Shown: positions 35,587 through 45,754 of the stretch, piece after piece
How positions within the stretch are numbered: position 1 is the stretch's first letter
How the letters are laid out: every line of letters starts with the position of its first letter
From: Paraspadella gotoi
Taxonomy: Eukaryota; Chaetognatha
Direction of reading: 5' to 3'
DNA: 64,000 bases
NCBI GenBank assembly: GCA_051294375.1
Contig: CM119263.1
Location: 23,184,525-23,248,524 of the forward strand
Program-made: the position numbers and the translations under genes
Notes under the pieces: model-generated
Told to the model about the DNA's origin: nothing
The model's input: only the letters and a program-made list of their open reading frames with translations
Databases searched by the model: none

Positions 35587-36335
35587 ATGGCGATTTTCTC
35601 CTTAACCTTGAAGGATCCCTTATTGGCTGGAGGAGAACAGGAAGACCCAATTGACGACGAGGACGAAGAAGAAGAAGACGAAGAAGAAGGCCAAAGCGAG
35701 GGCGAAGAAGGCGAAGGCGAGGAAGAAGGCGAAGGCGAGGAAGAAGGCGAAGACGAAGGCGAAGACGAAGGCGAAGGCGAAGACGAAGGCGAAGGCGAAG
35801 ACGAAGGAGAAGACGAAGACGAAGGCAAAGGCGAAGACGAAGGCGAAGACGACCAGGAGACGGAGGATGCTAGCGGCGACGTCGTCCAAGACAGTGACAT
35901 CGACGAACCTGTCGACGACAGCGTCGGCCGCGGCAGACGCGGCGTGGAGGATGGCAGCGACGGAATCGTGGAAGAAGAAGACCGCGACGAGGGGGAAGTC
36001 GTCCTAGACGCCGGCAGCGCCGCCTTTGCCCGCTTTCACGCTAAATACACCGTGCCGAAAATTCCGAATCCCGAAAGGACGCGTAGTGATTCGTTGAGAA
36101 ATTTGGCGGGTGAGTGAGAAATCAGTTATTTTTCTTTATAAATTAAAGATTATATATAAATTTTTTTTTTTTTTTTGAAGAAACCGAAAAAACATTTAAT
36201 TTTCGCTTTGACTTTTTAGCTCGATGGGACCGATGGGATCTTTACCTCAAGTTAATACTCGTTCTTCTCTTGGTTTACCTCGTAGTAGCAGTTGTTTTGA
36301 TCGGTTTTGTTATTAACCGATTAGTGAACGAATGA
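35587..36335 (+). CDS. acidic tail-anchored membrane protein (two exons)
   Basis: Unrecognised family. Exon 1 is 35587-36109, intron 36110-36219 (GTGAGT...TTTTTAG), exon 2 is 36220-36335. The split is phase 1 and joins in frame, giving 212 residues. Seen: a short N-terminus; a strongly acidic block (about residues 20-95) of alternating EGE, EDE and GED units; an Asp/Glu/Gly linker; then a conserved-looking stretch with KYTVPKIPNPERTRSDSLRNL. Exon 2 encodes ARWDRWDLYLKLI and a single hydrophobic segment of about 22 residues, ending NRLVNE and a stop. This arrangement is that of a tail-anchored or single-pass protein with an acidic cytosolic (or luminal) domain. Without the intron the frame would end GE* and miss the membrane segment. 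AATAAA is at 36399. The acidic block reads as Lys/Ala in the +1 frame, which is a by-product of the repeat. Confidence 0.7.
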
Positions 36336-36398
36336 CTTACCGACAAAGTCCGCGTTCTATTTAATTTATTTTATTGTAAAGAAAATTCGTTTGATTGA

Positions 36399-36404
36399 AA
36401 TAAA
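36399..36404 (+). terminator. polyadenylation signal AATAAA
   Basis: Canonical hexamer 64 bp after the stop of the acidic tail-anchored protein. Confidence 0.5.
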
Positions 36405-36919
36405 TTAATTGTGTAAATGTTTTTAGCTTTAAATACTTTGAAATACAGAATTTGTTTGTAATAAATTATTAGTATTAATGTTTTAAATAACAGAAAATTA
36501 AAAATAGTTAAAATTCCATATATTCAGGTTTTGCAAGCGAAATTTGCTAGTTTTTTTAAATCCTTCAAATAAACAAATAAACTTTGTTCACAATCAGCAA
36601 AACGGAGATGATCAGCGTGAGGGCTCTTAAGTTTTAAAAATGAAATGTCAAATGTACCGTAGAACTGTTTACAGAGCGGAAGTTATTTTCAATTTTTATA
36701 CGTGAATCGTTCTTTTCGTCGATTTAGCAGACGACTGCAATTTCATTCTTTAAAAAAAAAAAAAATATATTAAAAAAAAAAAAAAAAATTAAAGTTGGAC
36801 TAAATTAAATCGCGAAATGGAAAGGATCGACGAGCAAAGGCCGGAGCTTAATTTGTAAATGTCACATCCTCTGGCGAATCGGAATTCACCGCCTCATCCG
36901 CCCATTTTTTACCGCCCTT

Positions 36920-37015
36920 TCCTTCTTTCATTCTTTCTTTCTTTCCTTTTTTTTCTTTCTTTCTTTCTTTCTTTTTTCTTTTTTTCTTTTTTTCTTTTTT
37001 TCTTTTTTATTTATT

Positions 37016-37071
<56 letters not shown>

Positions 37072-37072
37072 T
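36920..37072. repeat. (CTTT)n-type microsatellite
   Basis: TTTC/CTTT tetranucleotides with T-rich interruptions near 36970-37010, then a clean run to 37072. Confidence 0.92.
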
Positions 37073-38107
37073 TTTTATCTTTCTCGAGAAAATTTAGTCT
37101 GTCTCTCTCAAAAAGAGAGTTCTACAACATCTCGGTTCTGGTTCTCGACCTACATATTGTTTTAGTTTCCTTCTGTCTGATTCTGATTCACATCATAAAG
37201 TTCAGATAGTGAAATGGTTCTTTACTTCTTAAACCTAAAAAGCAGTTGACGTGATGTGATAATGATTGAAAAGTGCCTCAAAAGGCCATGGAAAAAGAGG
37301 AAATATTGCCAATATTCATTCTCAGATCAAAGAGAAACAGAAGAGGGAGAATGAGATGCAGAGAAAGAGAGAAGGATTACGAGATAGAGCAGACGAGAGA
37401 GAGGAGATGATACTCGAGTAGACGATGAGACCGACCGTGCCCCGCTAAACTCGGAGAGCACCATACCGAGACAGGAGACGAGAAGAGAGAAGAGAGAGAG
37501 AGACGAGAGAGAGAGAGAGAGATAGACAGCCGCACCTCAACTTCCCGCATACGCCAATAAATAAAAAATATTGCAAAGAGCGTTTCCCATAGACTGGCCC
37601 TTTTTCTAGAGCGTCGAAGTATCGACCCTCTGGCCATAAAAAAAAAAAAAAGATAAGAAAGAAAAAAAAAGCCTCTGATTGAACGACAGGAAGGCGCGAG
37701 GCCCGCGGGAAATAAAAAAGCACAAAAAAACAAACAACAAAAAAAAAAAAGAAAGCGGTCTCGCTCTTTTCTCTCATCTTTTGTCGGAGAAAGGCAGGAA
37801 ATACTTTTGTTTTGCGACATAAAAGCCATAAAATCGGAATTGCGAGAACTATCACTCTTGGTTTTTATCCCTGCAATAAAATGCTTCAAGTGACAAATCA
37901 TCGTTATCTCCCAAGTAACAATCCCGAGATATTGAATAATCTCCAGCATTCTATTCATCACGGGGAAACATTGGCTTTTTTCCCTTACATTCTCGTGTTT
38001 TTCCGTCTCCACCCTTGTCAACACAAAAGTTTTATTTTTCCCTCAGCTCTCTTCTTCATCTCTCTCCTCATCTCTCTCTCTCTCTCTCATTCTCCTCTCT
38101 CTCTCTA

Positions 38108-38151
<44 letters not shown>

Positions 38152-38351
38152 TCTCCTCTCTCTCTCTCCTCCTCTCTACTCTCGCGCTCCTTCTAAAATC
38201 TTTTCAAGCGAAGCATTTTTTTCGTTGCAGCTGATAAATAAGTAAATACTTCTTTCTCTTTCTGTCTCTTCTTTCTCTTTTCCCTCCAAAGCAGCCGCGA
38301 AGCCATTAACGTTAGTTTTGTTTTAATACCAACAAGCCTTTGATCTCTTCT

Positions 38352-38376
38352 NNNNNNNNNNNNNNNNNNNNNNNNN
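38352..38376. other. 25-N gap between two copies of the same sequence
   Basis: Exactly 25 N. The left flank ends CAACAAGCCTTTGATCTC, and the right flank restarts about 850 bp back in the same sequence. Confidence 0.8.
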
Positions 38377-38903
38377 AGAGAGAGAGATAGACAGCGCACC
38401 TCAACTCCCGATACGCATAAATAAAAATGCAAAGAGCGTTTTCCCATAGATGGCCCTTTTCTCAGGCGTCGAAAGTATCGCCTCGGCATAAAAAAAAAAA
38501 GGAAAAAAAGAAAAAGCACCTGAGTGACGAAGAAGCGCGAGGCCCGCGGGAAAAAAAAAGCACAAAAAAGCAACAACAAAAAAAAAAGAAGCGGTCTCGC
38601 TCTTTTCTCTCATCTTTTGTCGGAAGAAGGCGAGGAAATACTTTTGTTGCGACATAAAAGCCATAAATCTGGAATTGCGAGAACATCACTTTGGTTTTAT
38701 CCCGGCAATAAAGCCTCAAGTGACAAATCATCGTTTCTCCCAAGAAAATCCCGAGATATGAAAATCTCCCGATTCTATTTTCACGGGGAAAATGGCTTTT
38801 CTACATTCGTGTTTTTCCTCCACTTGTCAACACAAAAGTTTTTTTTTCCCTCCGCTCTCTTCTTCATCTCTCTCTCTCTCTCTCATTCTCCTCTCTCTCT
38901 CTA

Positions 38904-38950
<47 letters not shown>

Positions 38951-39110
38951 CTCCTCGCGCTCCTTCTAAATCTTTTCAAGCGAAGCATTTTTTTGTTGAG
39001 TGATAAAAAGTAAATACTTCTTTCTCTTTCTGTCTCTCTCTTTTTCCCTCCAAAGCAGCCGCGAAGCATTAACGTTAGTTTTTTTAATACCAACAAGCCT
39101 TTGTTCGTTT
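38377..39110. repeat. indel-rich second copy of 37500-38340
   Basis: Same order of blocks as 37500-38340: GATAGACAGC..GCACCTCAAC, GCAAAGAGCG, GCGAGGCCCGCGGGAAA, GCGGTCTCGCTCTTTTCTC, CAAGTGACAAATCATCGTT, TTCAAGCGAAGCATTTTTTT, AAAGCAGCCGCGAAGC. The copy is about 100 bp shorter, almost all from single-base deletions. It is probably an error-rich gap fill; a true tandem duplication is less likely. Confidence 0.75.
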
Positions 39111-39224
39111 TTGCTCATGCCCAAAATTTAAGTAAACAAAGAGAACAATACAATTGGGTAAAAAAAAAACTGATTCGAAAATATGTACGTTTCATGACGA
39201 GGGAGCGGTACAAAGCGGATATCA

Positions 39225-40085
39225 TTAATAACGTGTCGTTTTAGTTCGATTAAATTTCGAAACTTTAATTAAAGAAATAAGTCGTAAACGGAAAATTATA
39301 ACTAAAGTTAAATAACGATTAACGCCGTTCAACCCGCCATTGTACTCGAATTCATTCTTCTGCACGAGACTACTTTTAATCAATGCTCTTGCACTCAGCT
39401 CCACTCTATTCCATTGCCCGTAGCCCCTCCCTACCCTCCCCCCCCAGAAACACTCTTCACATCCCCGCCCTCTTCTCAGTGACTTTCCACGAATCCTTCG
39501 CAATTCCGTCATTGGGACGATGTAACCGCCGAAGGACGAAGAGACGTTGTCGTAGTTCATCACGAGTCGATCCTCCAGCGAATCCGGCCGGCGGCTGCAG
39601 AGCAGCAGCAGGAACAGCAGCAGAGCGAAGATGCCGATGACGATGACGAGGCCGATGAGGAACTGCACGCCCTCGTCGAGGCCCAATTCCGGGGTCTCCG
39701 TGGTCACGGAGGAGTTTGTGGGCGTGGTGGAGGCGTTTGTGGGCGTGGCTGTGACGTTTGTGGGCGTGGTGGAGACGGAGATCGTAATGGATGGAGTTTG
39801 AGTTGTGGGATCGAGAGTAAAAGTTTCATTATCGAACTCGTTGGTTGTGTCGTTTTCGACGCTTGACCGGGAGGGTGGCGCGGGTTTGAATCCGGGAGTG
39901 GAATCGACGTCGATGGAACTTTCTGACGAAAACAACGCCGGTAAAGTCCCTCGCGGCGTCTCGGCGTCGTAAGGCGTGACGGTAGTCGGCGTGGAATCGG
40001 CGCCGGTCGTCTTCACGGTCGATAACGTCGTCGCCGAGGAACGATTCCATCCTATCAACAGTAAAACGAAGATCGAGAAATTCAT
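39225..40085 (-). CDS. mucin-like type I membrane protein
   Basis: Unrecognised, 286 residues in one frame. The start is ATG at 40085 on the minus strand, since a stop (TAA) lies three codons upstream. Seen: a signal peptide (about 1-19, MNFSIFVLLLIGW); a Thr/Ser/Pro-rich extracellular region (20-135) with degenerate TPTN repeats at about 107-125 and several NxS/T sites (for example NDT, NET, NVT, NAS, NSS), as expected for a heavily O- and N-glycosylated stalk; one membrane helix (141-163, VQFLIGLVIVIGIFALLLF and on); then CSRRPDSLEDR as the stop-transfer and start of a cytoplasmic tail. The tail up to about residue 195 (NYDNVSSSFGGYIVPM) looks genuine. Beyond that composition turns Arg/Gly-rich then random, so the real 3' end may involve a splice I cannot place. 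Likely a cell-surface or cuticle-facing protein. Confidence 0.55.
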   Translation of the reverse strand: MNFSIFVLLLIGWNRSSATTLSTVKTTGADSTPTTVTPYDAETPRGTLPALFSSESSIDVDSTPGFKPAPPSRSSVENDTTNEFDNETFTLDPTTQTPSITISVSTTPTNVTATPTNASTTPTNSSVTTETPELGLDEGVQFLIGLVIVIGIFALLLFLLLLCSRRPDSLEDRLVMNYDNVSSSFGGYIVPMTELRRIRGKSLRRGRGCEECFWGGRVGRGYGQWNRVELSARALIKSSLVQKNEFEYNGGLNGVNRYLTLVIIFRLRLISLIKVSKFNRTKTTRY

Positions 40086-40633
40086 GATTCGTTATTTCTT
40101 GTTTCTGGAATCAAACTCTTTTTTCTGTTTATCGTTGTTCCTCTCAGTTTTTTCTGTTATTTTTGTCGTTGTTGTTGTTTCGACTCGAATTCCGATGATT
40201 CAACGGATCTTCTGATTCGGTGCTACTCGATACCAGATAAGTTCGAGAGTCAAGAGTTATTTAACTATTGTTTATTATGTGAAAATATAGATAGCGATCG
40301 ATAAGTGCATAAAAAAATTAAATCCACGCTCAAATTGAGAGAGATTTTTGTGATAAGACAAGTTTATCGGAAGAAGTAAAGTACAGTGAAGCTTAATTTT
40401 AAATCATAAGAGGTGACATTGAATTTTGATAAATTTATGGCACTTATCTTGAATTTCTTTGAATTTTTGCCCGAGCGGCTGGTAATGAGTGGGTCACTTT
40501 ATTCGCGGCTTACGGGAGTTTTTGATCGAGTTTATTTCTAAAAGAGAAATAGATAGGACAAGAGTTCAAAGTATTCTAGCAAATCGAAAGGTAATGCAAT
40601 TGTTACTTTAAACAGTCAACAATAAATACGTAC

Positions 40634-40740
40634 GTCGGCGTTTTCCGTACAATAGCGCCGCTTTTCTTCGCCACTCGAACACGAAATTTCCATTTGTTAG
40701 TGGAATTGGTTTCTCCCGTTTCTCGGATTCCGAGCGCCAT
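40634..40740 (-). CDS. possible first coding exon of an unrecognised gene
   Basis: ATG at 40740 on the minus strand in a strong context (AAAGATGGCG) opens 35 codons, MALGIRETGETNSTNKWKFR continuing VRVAKKSGAIVRKTP. It then reaches a consensus donor GTACGT (plus-strand 40628-40633) in phase 2. Codons are balanced, unlike the repeat-driven frames around it. Without splicing the frame stops at about 45 codons. I could not place the next exon. The mucin-like gene downstream has its own start and an upstream in-frame stop, so it cannot be a simple continuation. Confidence 0.25.
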
Positions 40741-41867
40741 CTTTGCCGGGAGCTAAGAAAAAAAAAATCTCTTCAAACAAATTAGTCAAAAACTTGAAAG
40801 TTCGCGGTTCTCTCTCTCTCTCTCTCTCTCCCTTTTTTTTATTTTCTCGCCCGAATGCAGGAGACAGAGAGAGGAAGATGGGAAAAATTGCTCTTTTCTT
40901 CGAGATTAAACCGGAGCCGGTCCTTAAAAGCCGCCGCCTTTTGTCGAAAAAATAAAAATATTCGCGGAGAACAACTTTTCCTTTGGAACAAATGAGCGAC
41001 GTTGACGCGGGTTACCGCCGGGTTCCTTCACCCGCCCCCCACCTACCCCCCACCCTCCCCTCCCAAAAAAAAAAGAAAGATGGCTTCGACTTTTCTTTCC
41101 CGAAAAAAAAAACGTCTCTCGCCAAAAGTAACATCCACCATCGTCAATTATTGAAATTTATTAATATTTCATGAAGAGAAGGAGAAGGAGAAAAAAAAAG
41201 GGCAGAAAGAAAAAAAACTTCTTTCGTCTCCCCCTCTTTCCCATTTACATAAATCTATTTTTTTTTTTTAATCTTCTTCTCTTATTTTCTCCTTCCTCTC
41301 TCATTTCTCCACCTCTCCTCGCTTCTCCTTCTTTCATCTTCTTCTCTTCGTTTCTCCTTCTCTTTTAAAACTCGCGAAACGAAAACTCAAAATTCGTCGC
41401 CGACGAAGAAGTGATTTAAATTTTGAATTTTTGAATTTCCCATTCCGCGCGCCCAAAACCGTCAATATTCTTTGGCGGCTTAAAACCATCCAGATGAAGA
41501 TAACTCGTTTTGGGGGGAGGGGAACAAACGTTGCTCGTATGAAGGCGAATAATGCAGGCGACAAAGGTAAGTTTTTTTGGGTTTCATTTTGGATGGAGGA
41601 CTGAGAGCGAAAACGAGACAAAGAGAGATAGTGACTGAGAGAGAGGAATTAAAAGAATCAATGAGTAAATAAATGAACGAATGAATGAATAAATCGATCA
41701 ATAATGAATAAATAAAAAAATGCATTAATAAAATGAAAATAGAAAATATTAATTGATATTAATTTTTTAATCATAGTGATGAGACGCGAAGCACGGGGTG
41801 AGCAATAAAACGTTATCTTCATAAAATAAAATTCCAACAATTTAATCAAAATACGCTTGACCAATAA
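40741..41867. other. spacer before the largest gap
   Basis: Poly-A/poly-T and CT-rich stretches, AATG/AATA-type short repeats at 41665-41720. No gene is supported. Confidence 0.6.
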
Positions 41868-42729
41868 NNNNNNNNNNNNNNNNNNNNNNNNNNNNNNNNN
41901 NNNNNNNNNNNNNNNNNNNNNNNNNNNNNNNNNNNNNNNNNNNNNNNNNNNNNNNNNNNNNNNNNNNNNNNNNNNNNNNNNNNNNNNNNNNNNNNNNNNN
42001 NNNNNNNNNNNNNNNNNNNNNNNNNNNNNNNNNNNNNNNNNNNNNNNNNNNNNNNNNNNNNNNNNNNNNNNNNNNNNNNNNNNNNNNNNNNNNNNNNNNN
42101 NNNNNNNNNNNNNNNNNNNNNNNNNNNNNNNNNNNNNNNNNNNNNNNNNNNNNNNNNNNNNNNNNNNNNNNNNNNNNNNNNNNNNNNNNNNNNNNNNNNN
42201 NNNNNNNNNNNNNNNNNNNNNNNNNNNNNNNNNNNNNNNNNNNNNNNNNNNNNNNNNNNNNNNNNNNNNNNNNNNNNNNNNNNNNNNNNNNNNNNNNNNN
42301 NNNNNNNNNNNNNNNNNNNNNNNNNNNNNNNNNNNNNNNNNNNNNNNNNNNNNNNNNNNNNNNNNNNNNNNNNNNNNNNNNNNNNNNNNNNNNNNNNNNN
42401 NNNNNNNNNNNNNNNNNNNNNNNNNNNNNNNNNNNNNNNNNNNNNNNNNNNNNNNNNNNNNNNNNNNNNNNNNNNNNNNNNNNNNNNNNNNNNNNNNNNN
42501 NNNNNNNNNNNNNNNNNNNNNNNNNNNNNNNNNNNNNNNNNNNNNNNNNNNNNNNNNNNNNNNNNNNNNNNNNNNNNNNNNNNNNNNNNNNNNNNNNNNN
42601 NNNNNNNNNNNNNNNNNNNNNNNNNNNNNNNNNNNNNNNNNNNNNNNNNNNNNNNNNNNNNNNNNNNNNNNNNNNNNNNNNNNNNNNNNNNNNNNNNNNN
42701 NNNNNNNNNNNNNNNNNNNNNNNNNNNNN
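41868..42729. other. assembly gap (N run)
   Basis: 862 N, the largest gap. The right side continues into GC-rich, E-box-containing sequence, so an unseen promoter or exon may be lost here. Confidence 0.95.
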
Positions 42730-42788
42730 AACTCGTCTTCCTTCTCCCTCTCGCGCTCGCGAGGCGATGACGCGACGATCGGGCGACT

Positions 42789-42820
42789 GTCACGTGATTC
42801 GTCGTTGAAAATCACGTGAC
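42789..42820. promoter_or_regulatory. pair of E-box palindromes
   Basis: GTCACGTGAT (42789-42798) and ATCACGTGAC (42811-42820) face each other 22 bp apart. Each is one base from the exact palindrome found elsewhere. They sit in GC-rich DNA 29 bp before a candidate start codon at 42849, consistent with a promoter. Confidence 0.45.
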
Positions 42821-42848
42821 GCGTCGCTCGGCGTCAGAGGCGACGATA

Positions 42849-42935
42849 ATGACGGAAGAGATTAACCGGAAATCCCTCGCAACGCCACCCGGCGAGCGGC
42901 GGAAAAAATTGATGGAAATCCTACATGAACGGTAG
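42849..42935 (+). CDS. possible short first exon or small protein downstream of E-boxes
   Basis: Frame of 28 codons: MTEEINRKSLATPPGERRKK continuing LMEILHER, then TAG. The charged, helix-like end and position 29 bp after a double E-box suggest a translated first exon. A possible donor (GTAGCC at 42932) overlaps the stop. Its size alone gives no statistical support. Confidence 0.22.
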   Translation: MTEEINRKSLATPPGERRKKLMEILHER

Positions 42936-42966
42936 CCGAGGCTAAGATGAGAGAGAGAATAAGAAG

Positions 42967-42970
<4 letters not shown>

Positions 42971-43037
<67 letters not shown>
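42971..43037. repeat. (GA)n microsatellite
   Basis: Nearly perfect GA dinucleotide of about 67 bp. Confidence 0.93.
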
Positions 43038-43039
<2 letters not shown>

Positions 43040-43292
43040 ATCGCTCTACTTCGAAGATATGCTGAAAGGTGCGAACGAACGTATGAACTTTGGCCTTTTG
43101 CTTCAAAAGGTCGATCCTCGACGAAAGATCAACCGAAGCTTTGTTCATGAGTTTGTTTGTTTTTAGTTAAAAAAACATAAAACCTCGCTTTAAAACATTC
43201 ATGCCTTGCCGAAAGTATCTCAACGAACTATTTTCGGTCTTTCTGAAACCTCTTGCTTCATTTGCATATTACCCGTCCCCTTTCTTTCAGCG

Positions 43293-43408
<116 letters not shown>

Positions 43409-43848
43409 CCTCCCTGCCCCCTTGAGAGATCCCCTCTCACTTTTAAATCTGGTCCGGGTTAGAGATTGATGAGCTGAGGCTTCAACTCCCGAGACTTTTC
43501 TCCCTAATTTTCTCCTTTTTTCCTTTTTCCCTGTCGCCCAATCATCGCCCGTCCTGATTAGGACGCTTCGGGTGCGGGGGGAGGGGGAGAAGAAGAAAAG
43601 AGGGGAGGAGAACTAAAAAAGGGGATGAGGTGAGGCTAGAAAAGTAAGCTACAAAGAAAAAAGGAAAGGGAGGAACGGAGCAGGCGGAACGACATGCAGA
43701 GATTACAGAAGATGAAAATAACAATCAGTGGAATAAAGAAAGAGTTAAAGAGTCAAAAAACGATTTATTTGGTTGGGAAAGATAAGTTATACGCACCAAT
43801 TCCCGAAACAAACGATTGGCGAGATTGAGGAGGCAAAGCTGAAAATGA

Positions 43849-43917
43849 CGCCGATCCTGGAGGGCGCCGCTCAATGGCGACATTTCTCAGCCCGAAGAGG
43901 CTGAAGATTTTATCTAA
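43849..43917 (+). pseudogene. coding-like segment A (PLNGDISQPE)
   Basis: A short frame bounded by TGA (43846) and TAA (43915-43917). It reads ...APLNGDISQPEEAEDFI. Ten residues, PLNGDISQPE (43867-43896), are identical to those at 46588-46617, with four third-position silent differences, so this frame seems to have been under protein-level selection. ATAAAT/AATAAA-type sequence follows the stop. It could be the last exon of an unrecognised gene or a relic of a gene or element copy. I do not recognise the family. Confidence 0.35.
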
Positions 43918-44494
43918 ATTAAAATAAATTATTTTTTATTAATAATGTATTTTCAACAGAAGAGGTCGATGACCCATAAAGAACATCGCTACAATCAGAC
44001 GGCTTTACAGACAGACGGACAAAAAAATATAGCCTATAGAGCCACGTCGCCGAACTTGGATGATGATGTCATCAAATCTTAGATGACTCAACATCAACTT
44101 GTTTCATATGATTAGATCTAAATACGGATGACATCGATTTACCACTGATGCATTTGCATGACCACCACTATCCAATTTTGACGTAGTCTTCTTTTTTTTT
44201 TAAAGAAATCCAAGAAATAATTTTTTATCGGTTTATCTCCCGGGAAGTCGCCGCATTTTTACGCCACCAAAAAAAGTAAACAAACAAACAGAAATGAAAA
44301 CCAAAGTTCGCGGGAAAAAAAACCGGGAAAAAGAAAAGAGGAAGTGATAGGGGAAGGGAATCGTGAGATGGGAAATGGCGAAGACTTTCCGAGAAGAAAA
44401 GGAAAATGAAAGAAAATATCGGAGACGAGAATGTCCCGAGATTAAAGAAGGGATATTGCTTTAAATAGGGGTAGCCGCACTCAATGGGGTGAGT
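43918..44494. other. spacer
   Basis: AT-rich and purine-rich DNA with no recognisable feature, except that AGGTCGATGA near 43962 echoes AGGTCGAAGA near 46672, each downstream of one of the two coding-like segments. Confidence 0.5.
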
Positions 44495-45035
44495 CAAAAA
44501 TTTAGTATGAGCTCATGCTCCAACGAAAATTTAGACATTTTTATTATACTTTCAATGGACAAAAAATTTATTACATGGCTAGTAATTATTTTTTTATTAT
44601 TTATTTATAGATAGGAAAGGCCAAAATTTTTTTGGAGAAATTTTACATTTTAATACCAGATTTAGATAGCTCATAAAAAGTTGTCTACACAAAGTATAAT
44701 TCTTTTTTAAATATTGTTATGATAAGCAGGTCAAAAATAAGAAAAAATCATCATTATCATCATCTTTCGATGATTTTATCGGTTTTTTTAGATTATTACT
44801 GGGAAAACGTAAGAATTTTTAAAAACTGTAATTATATTTCTCGTTTAACTTTTAATGCTCTATCAGAATCGATAAAAAATTTTAAGATTTAAAAAAAAAT
44901 ACAAAGTTTTGATTATATCGTAATATAATAATTTTAATTTGGCAAGTACCCTCAACAAAAAATATTTTAATACTATAATCTATGCTCATGATAGATTATT
45001 TTAATGCTGTATACATTAGCATTTAAATTTCATCG
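44495..45035. mobile_element. foldback transposon family, diverged copy 3
   Basis: Same internal layout as the two better copies: AGGAAAGGCCAAAATTTTTT, CCAGATTTAGATAGCTCATA, AAAAGTTGTCTACACAAAGT, TATAATTCTTTTTTAAATA and AAGCAGGTCAAAAATAAGAA on the left arm, with weaker complements on the right. The left end reads TGGGGTGAGTCAAAAATTTAG; the reverse complement of the right end reads TAGCCGATGAAATTTAAATG. Edges are approximate and no matching 8-bp duplication could be found. The centre carries a local hairpin (AAAATCATC...GATGATTTT near 44744-44776). Confidence 0.6.
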
Positions 45036-45337
45036 GCTATGGCTACTTGAAATGACTCTATTTTTCTCGTAGTTCCTTCGGGAGCGGCCAAACTCCACTA
45101 CCCCAGTTTCGACCCACGAGACCCGGCGCTCCTTTAACCGGCGCCCGTTTGAGTCGCCCGTCCGGCGTTGACGCTAAAAGCAGCGCCGCTCAACAAAGAA
45201 AGGGATTCTCGCAAGTTGGAAAAGAAAATACGACGACGACGAAGACAAACATGAAAACGAAGGCATTTATATTTGCTGGTGGTGATTTTAACTTCGAGGA
45301 ATCGATTGTCGCCGAGATGATGAAACTAAAGGACAAA

Positions 45338-45344
<7 letters not shown>

Positions 45345-45416
<72 letters not shown>
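45345..45416. repeat. (GA)n microsatellite
   Basis: Perfect GA dinucleotide of about 70 bp. Confidence 0.94.
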
Positions 45417-45417
<1 letters not shown>

Positions 45418-45439
45418 GCGGGAAGAATGAATGATACGC

Positions 45440-45652
45440 CGGCTCCTTTTCCTCTCTCCGAGGTCAAGGGGCCAATCAGGCCGTTAAAGATACAAAACGA
45501 ATCCTTGGGTCTCGCCTCGCGTTTTTCGCGCCGGCCGACGCTTGGCGACGCCGGAACGGAAATGGCGCTTTTGATGGCGTTCTCGGCGGCGTCGCTGCTG
45601 GCGCCGACGTCGTCGTCGCTTTGCAATTTCTCGGAAATGGATCCGCCTATTG
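45440..45652 (-). CDS. possible internal exon, minus strand
   Basis: Read on the minus strand, a frame opens after a possible acceptor (ACAATAG, plus-strand 45653-45655). It gives GSISEKLQSDDDVGASSDAA, then ENAIKSAISVPASPSVGRRE and on to FNGLIGPLTSERG, before running into a CT microsatellite. Codons are mostly C or G at the third position, like the confident genes here, and the Asp/Ser/Ala composition is protein-like. The + strand frame over the same bases also stays open (78 codons), so strand choice is uncertain. An E-box palindrome lies about 95 bp upstream at 45745. Confidence 0.28.
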
Positions 45653-45744
45653 TCGAGTTTTAACGGAAGGAGACGCTAGCGACGCCAATGACGTTTGAGC
45701 GTCACCCGTTGACGCAGCGTCGTTTTTCCATGGTCACCATCGCG

Positions 45745-45754
45745 GTCACGTGAC
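45745..45754. promoter_or_regulatory. palindromic E-box GTCACGTGAC
   Basis: Fourth exact copy. On the minus strand it is followed within 25 bp by an ideal Kozak start (GACCATGGAA), fitting a promoter for a minus-strand gene whose next exon might be 45440-45652. The frames do not join simply, so the link is speculative. Confidence 0.4.

Larger units (their letters stand above)
36336..39224. other. spacer with (CTTT)n and a duplicated block
   Basis: Contains (CTTT)n at 36920-37072, two poly-A-rich runs at 36754-36790, and the two versions of one sequence at 37480-38340 and 38377-39110 separated by 25 N. Frames over it are Ser/Leu or Phe-rich artefacts. Confidence 0.65.

Noticed and set aside
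35651-36007. 118-codon Lys/Ala-rich frame
   Set aside because: It is the +1 reading of the acidic GAA/GGC/GAC repeat in the tail-anchored gene.
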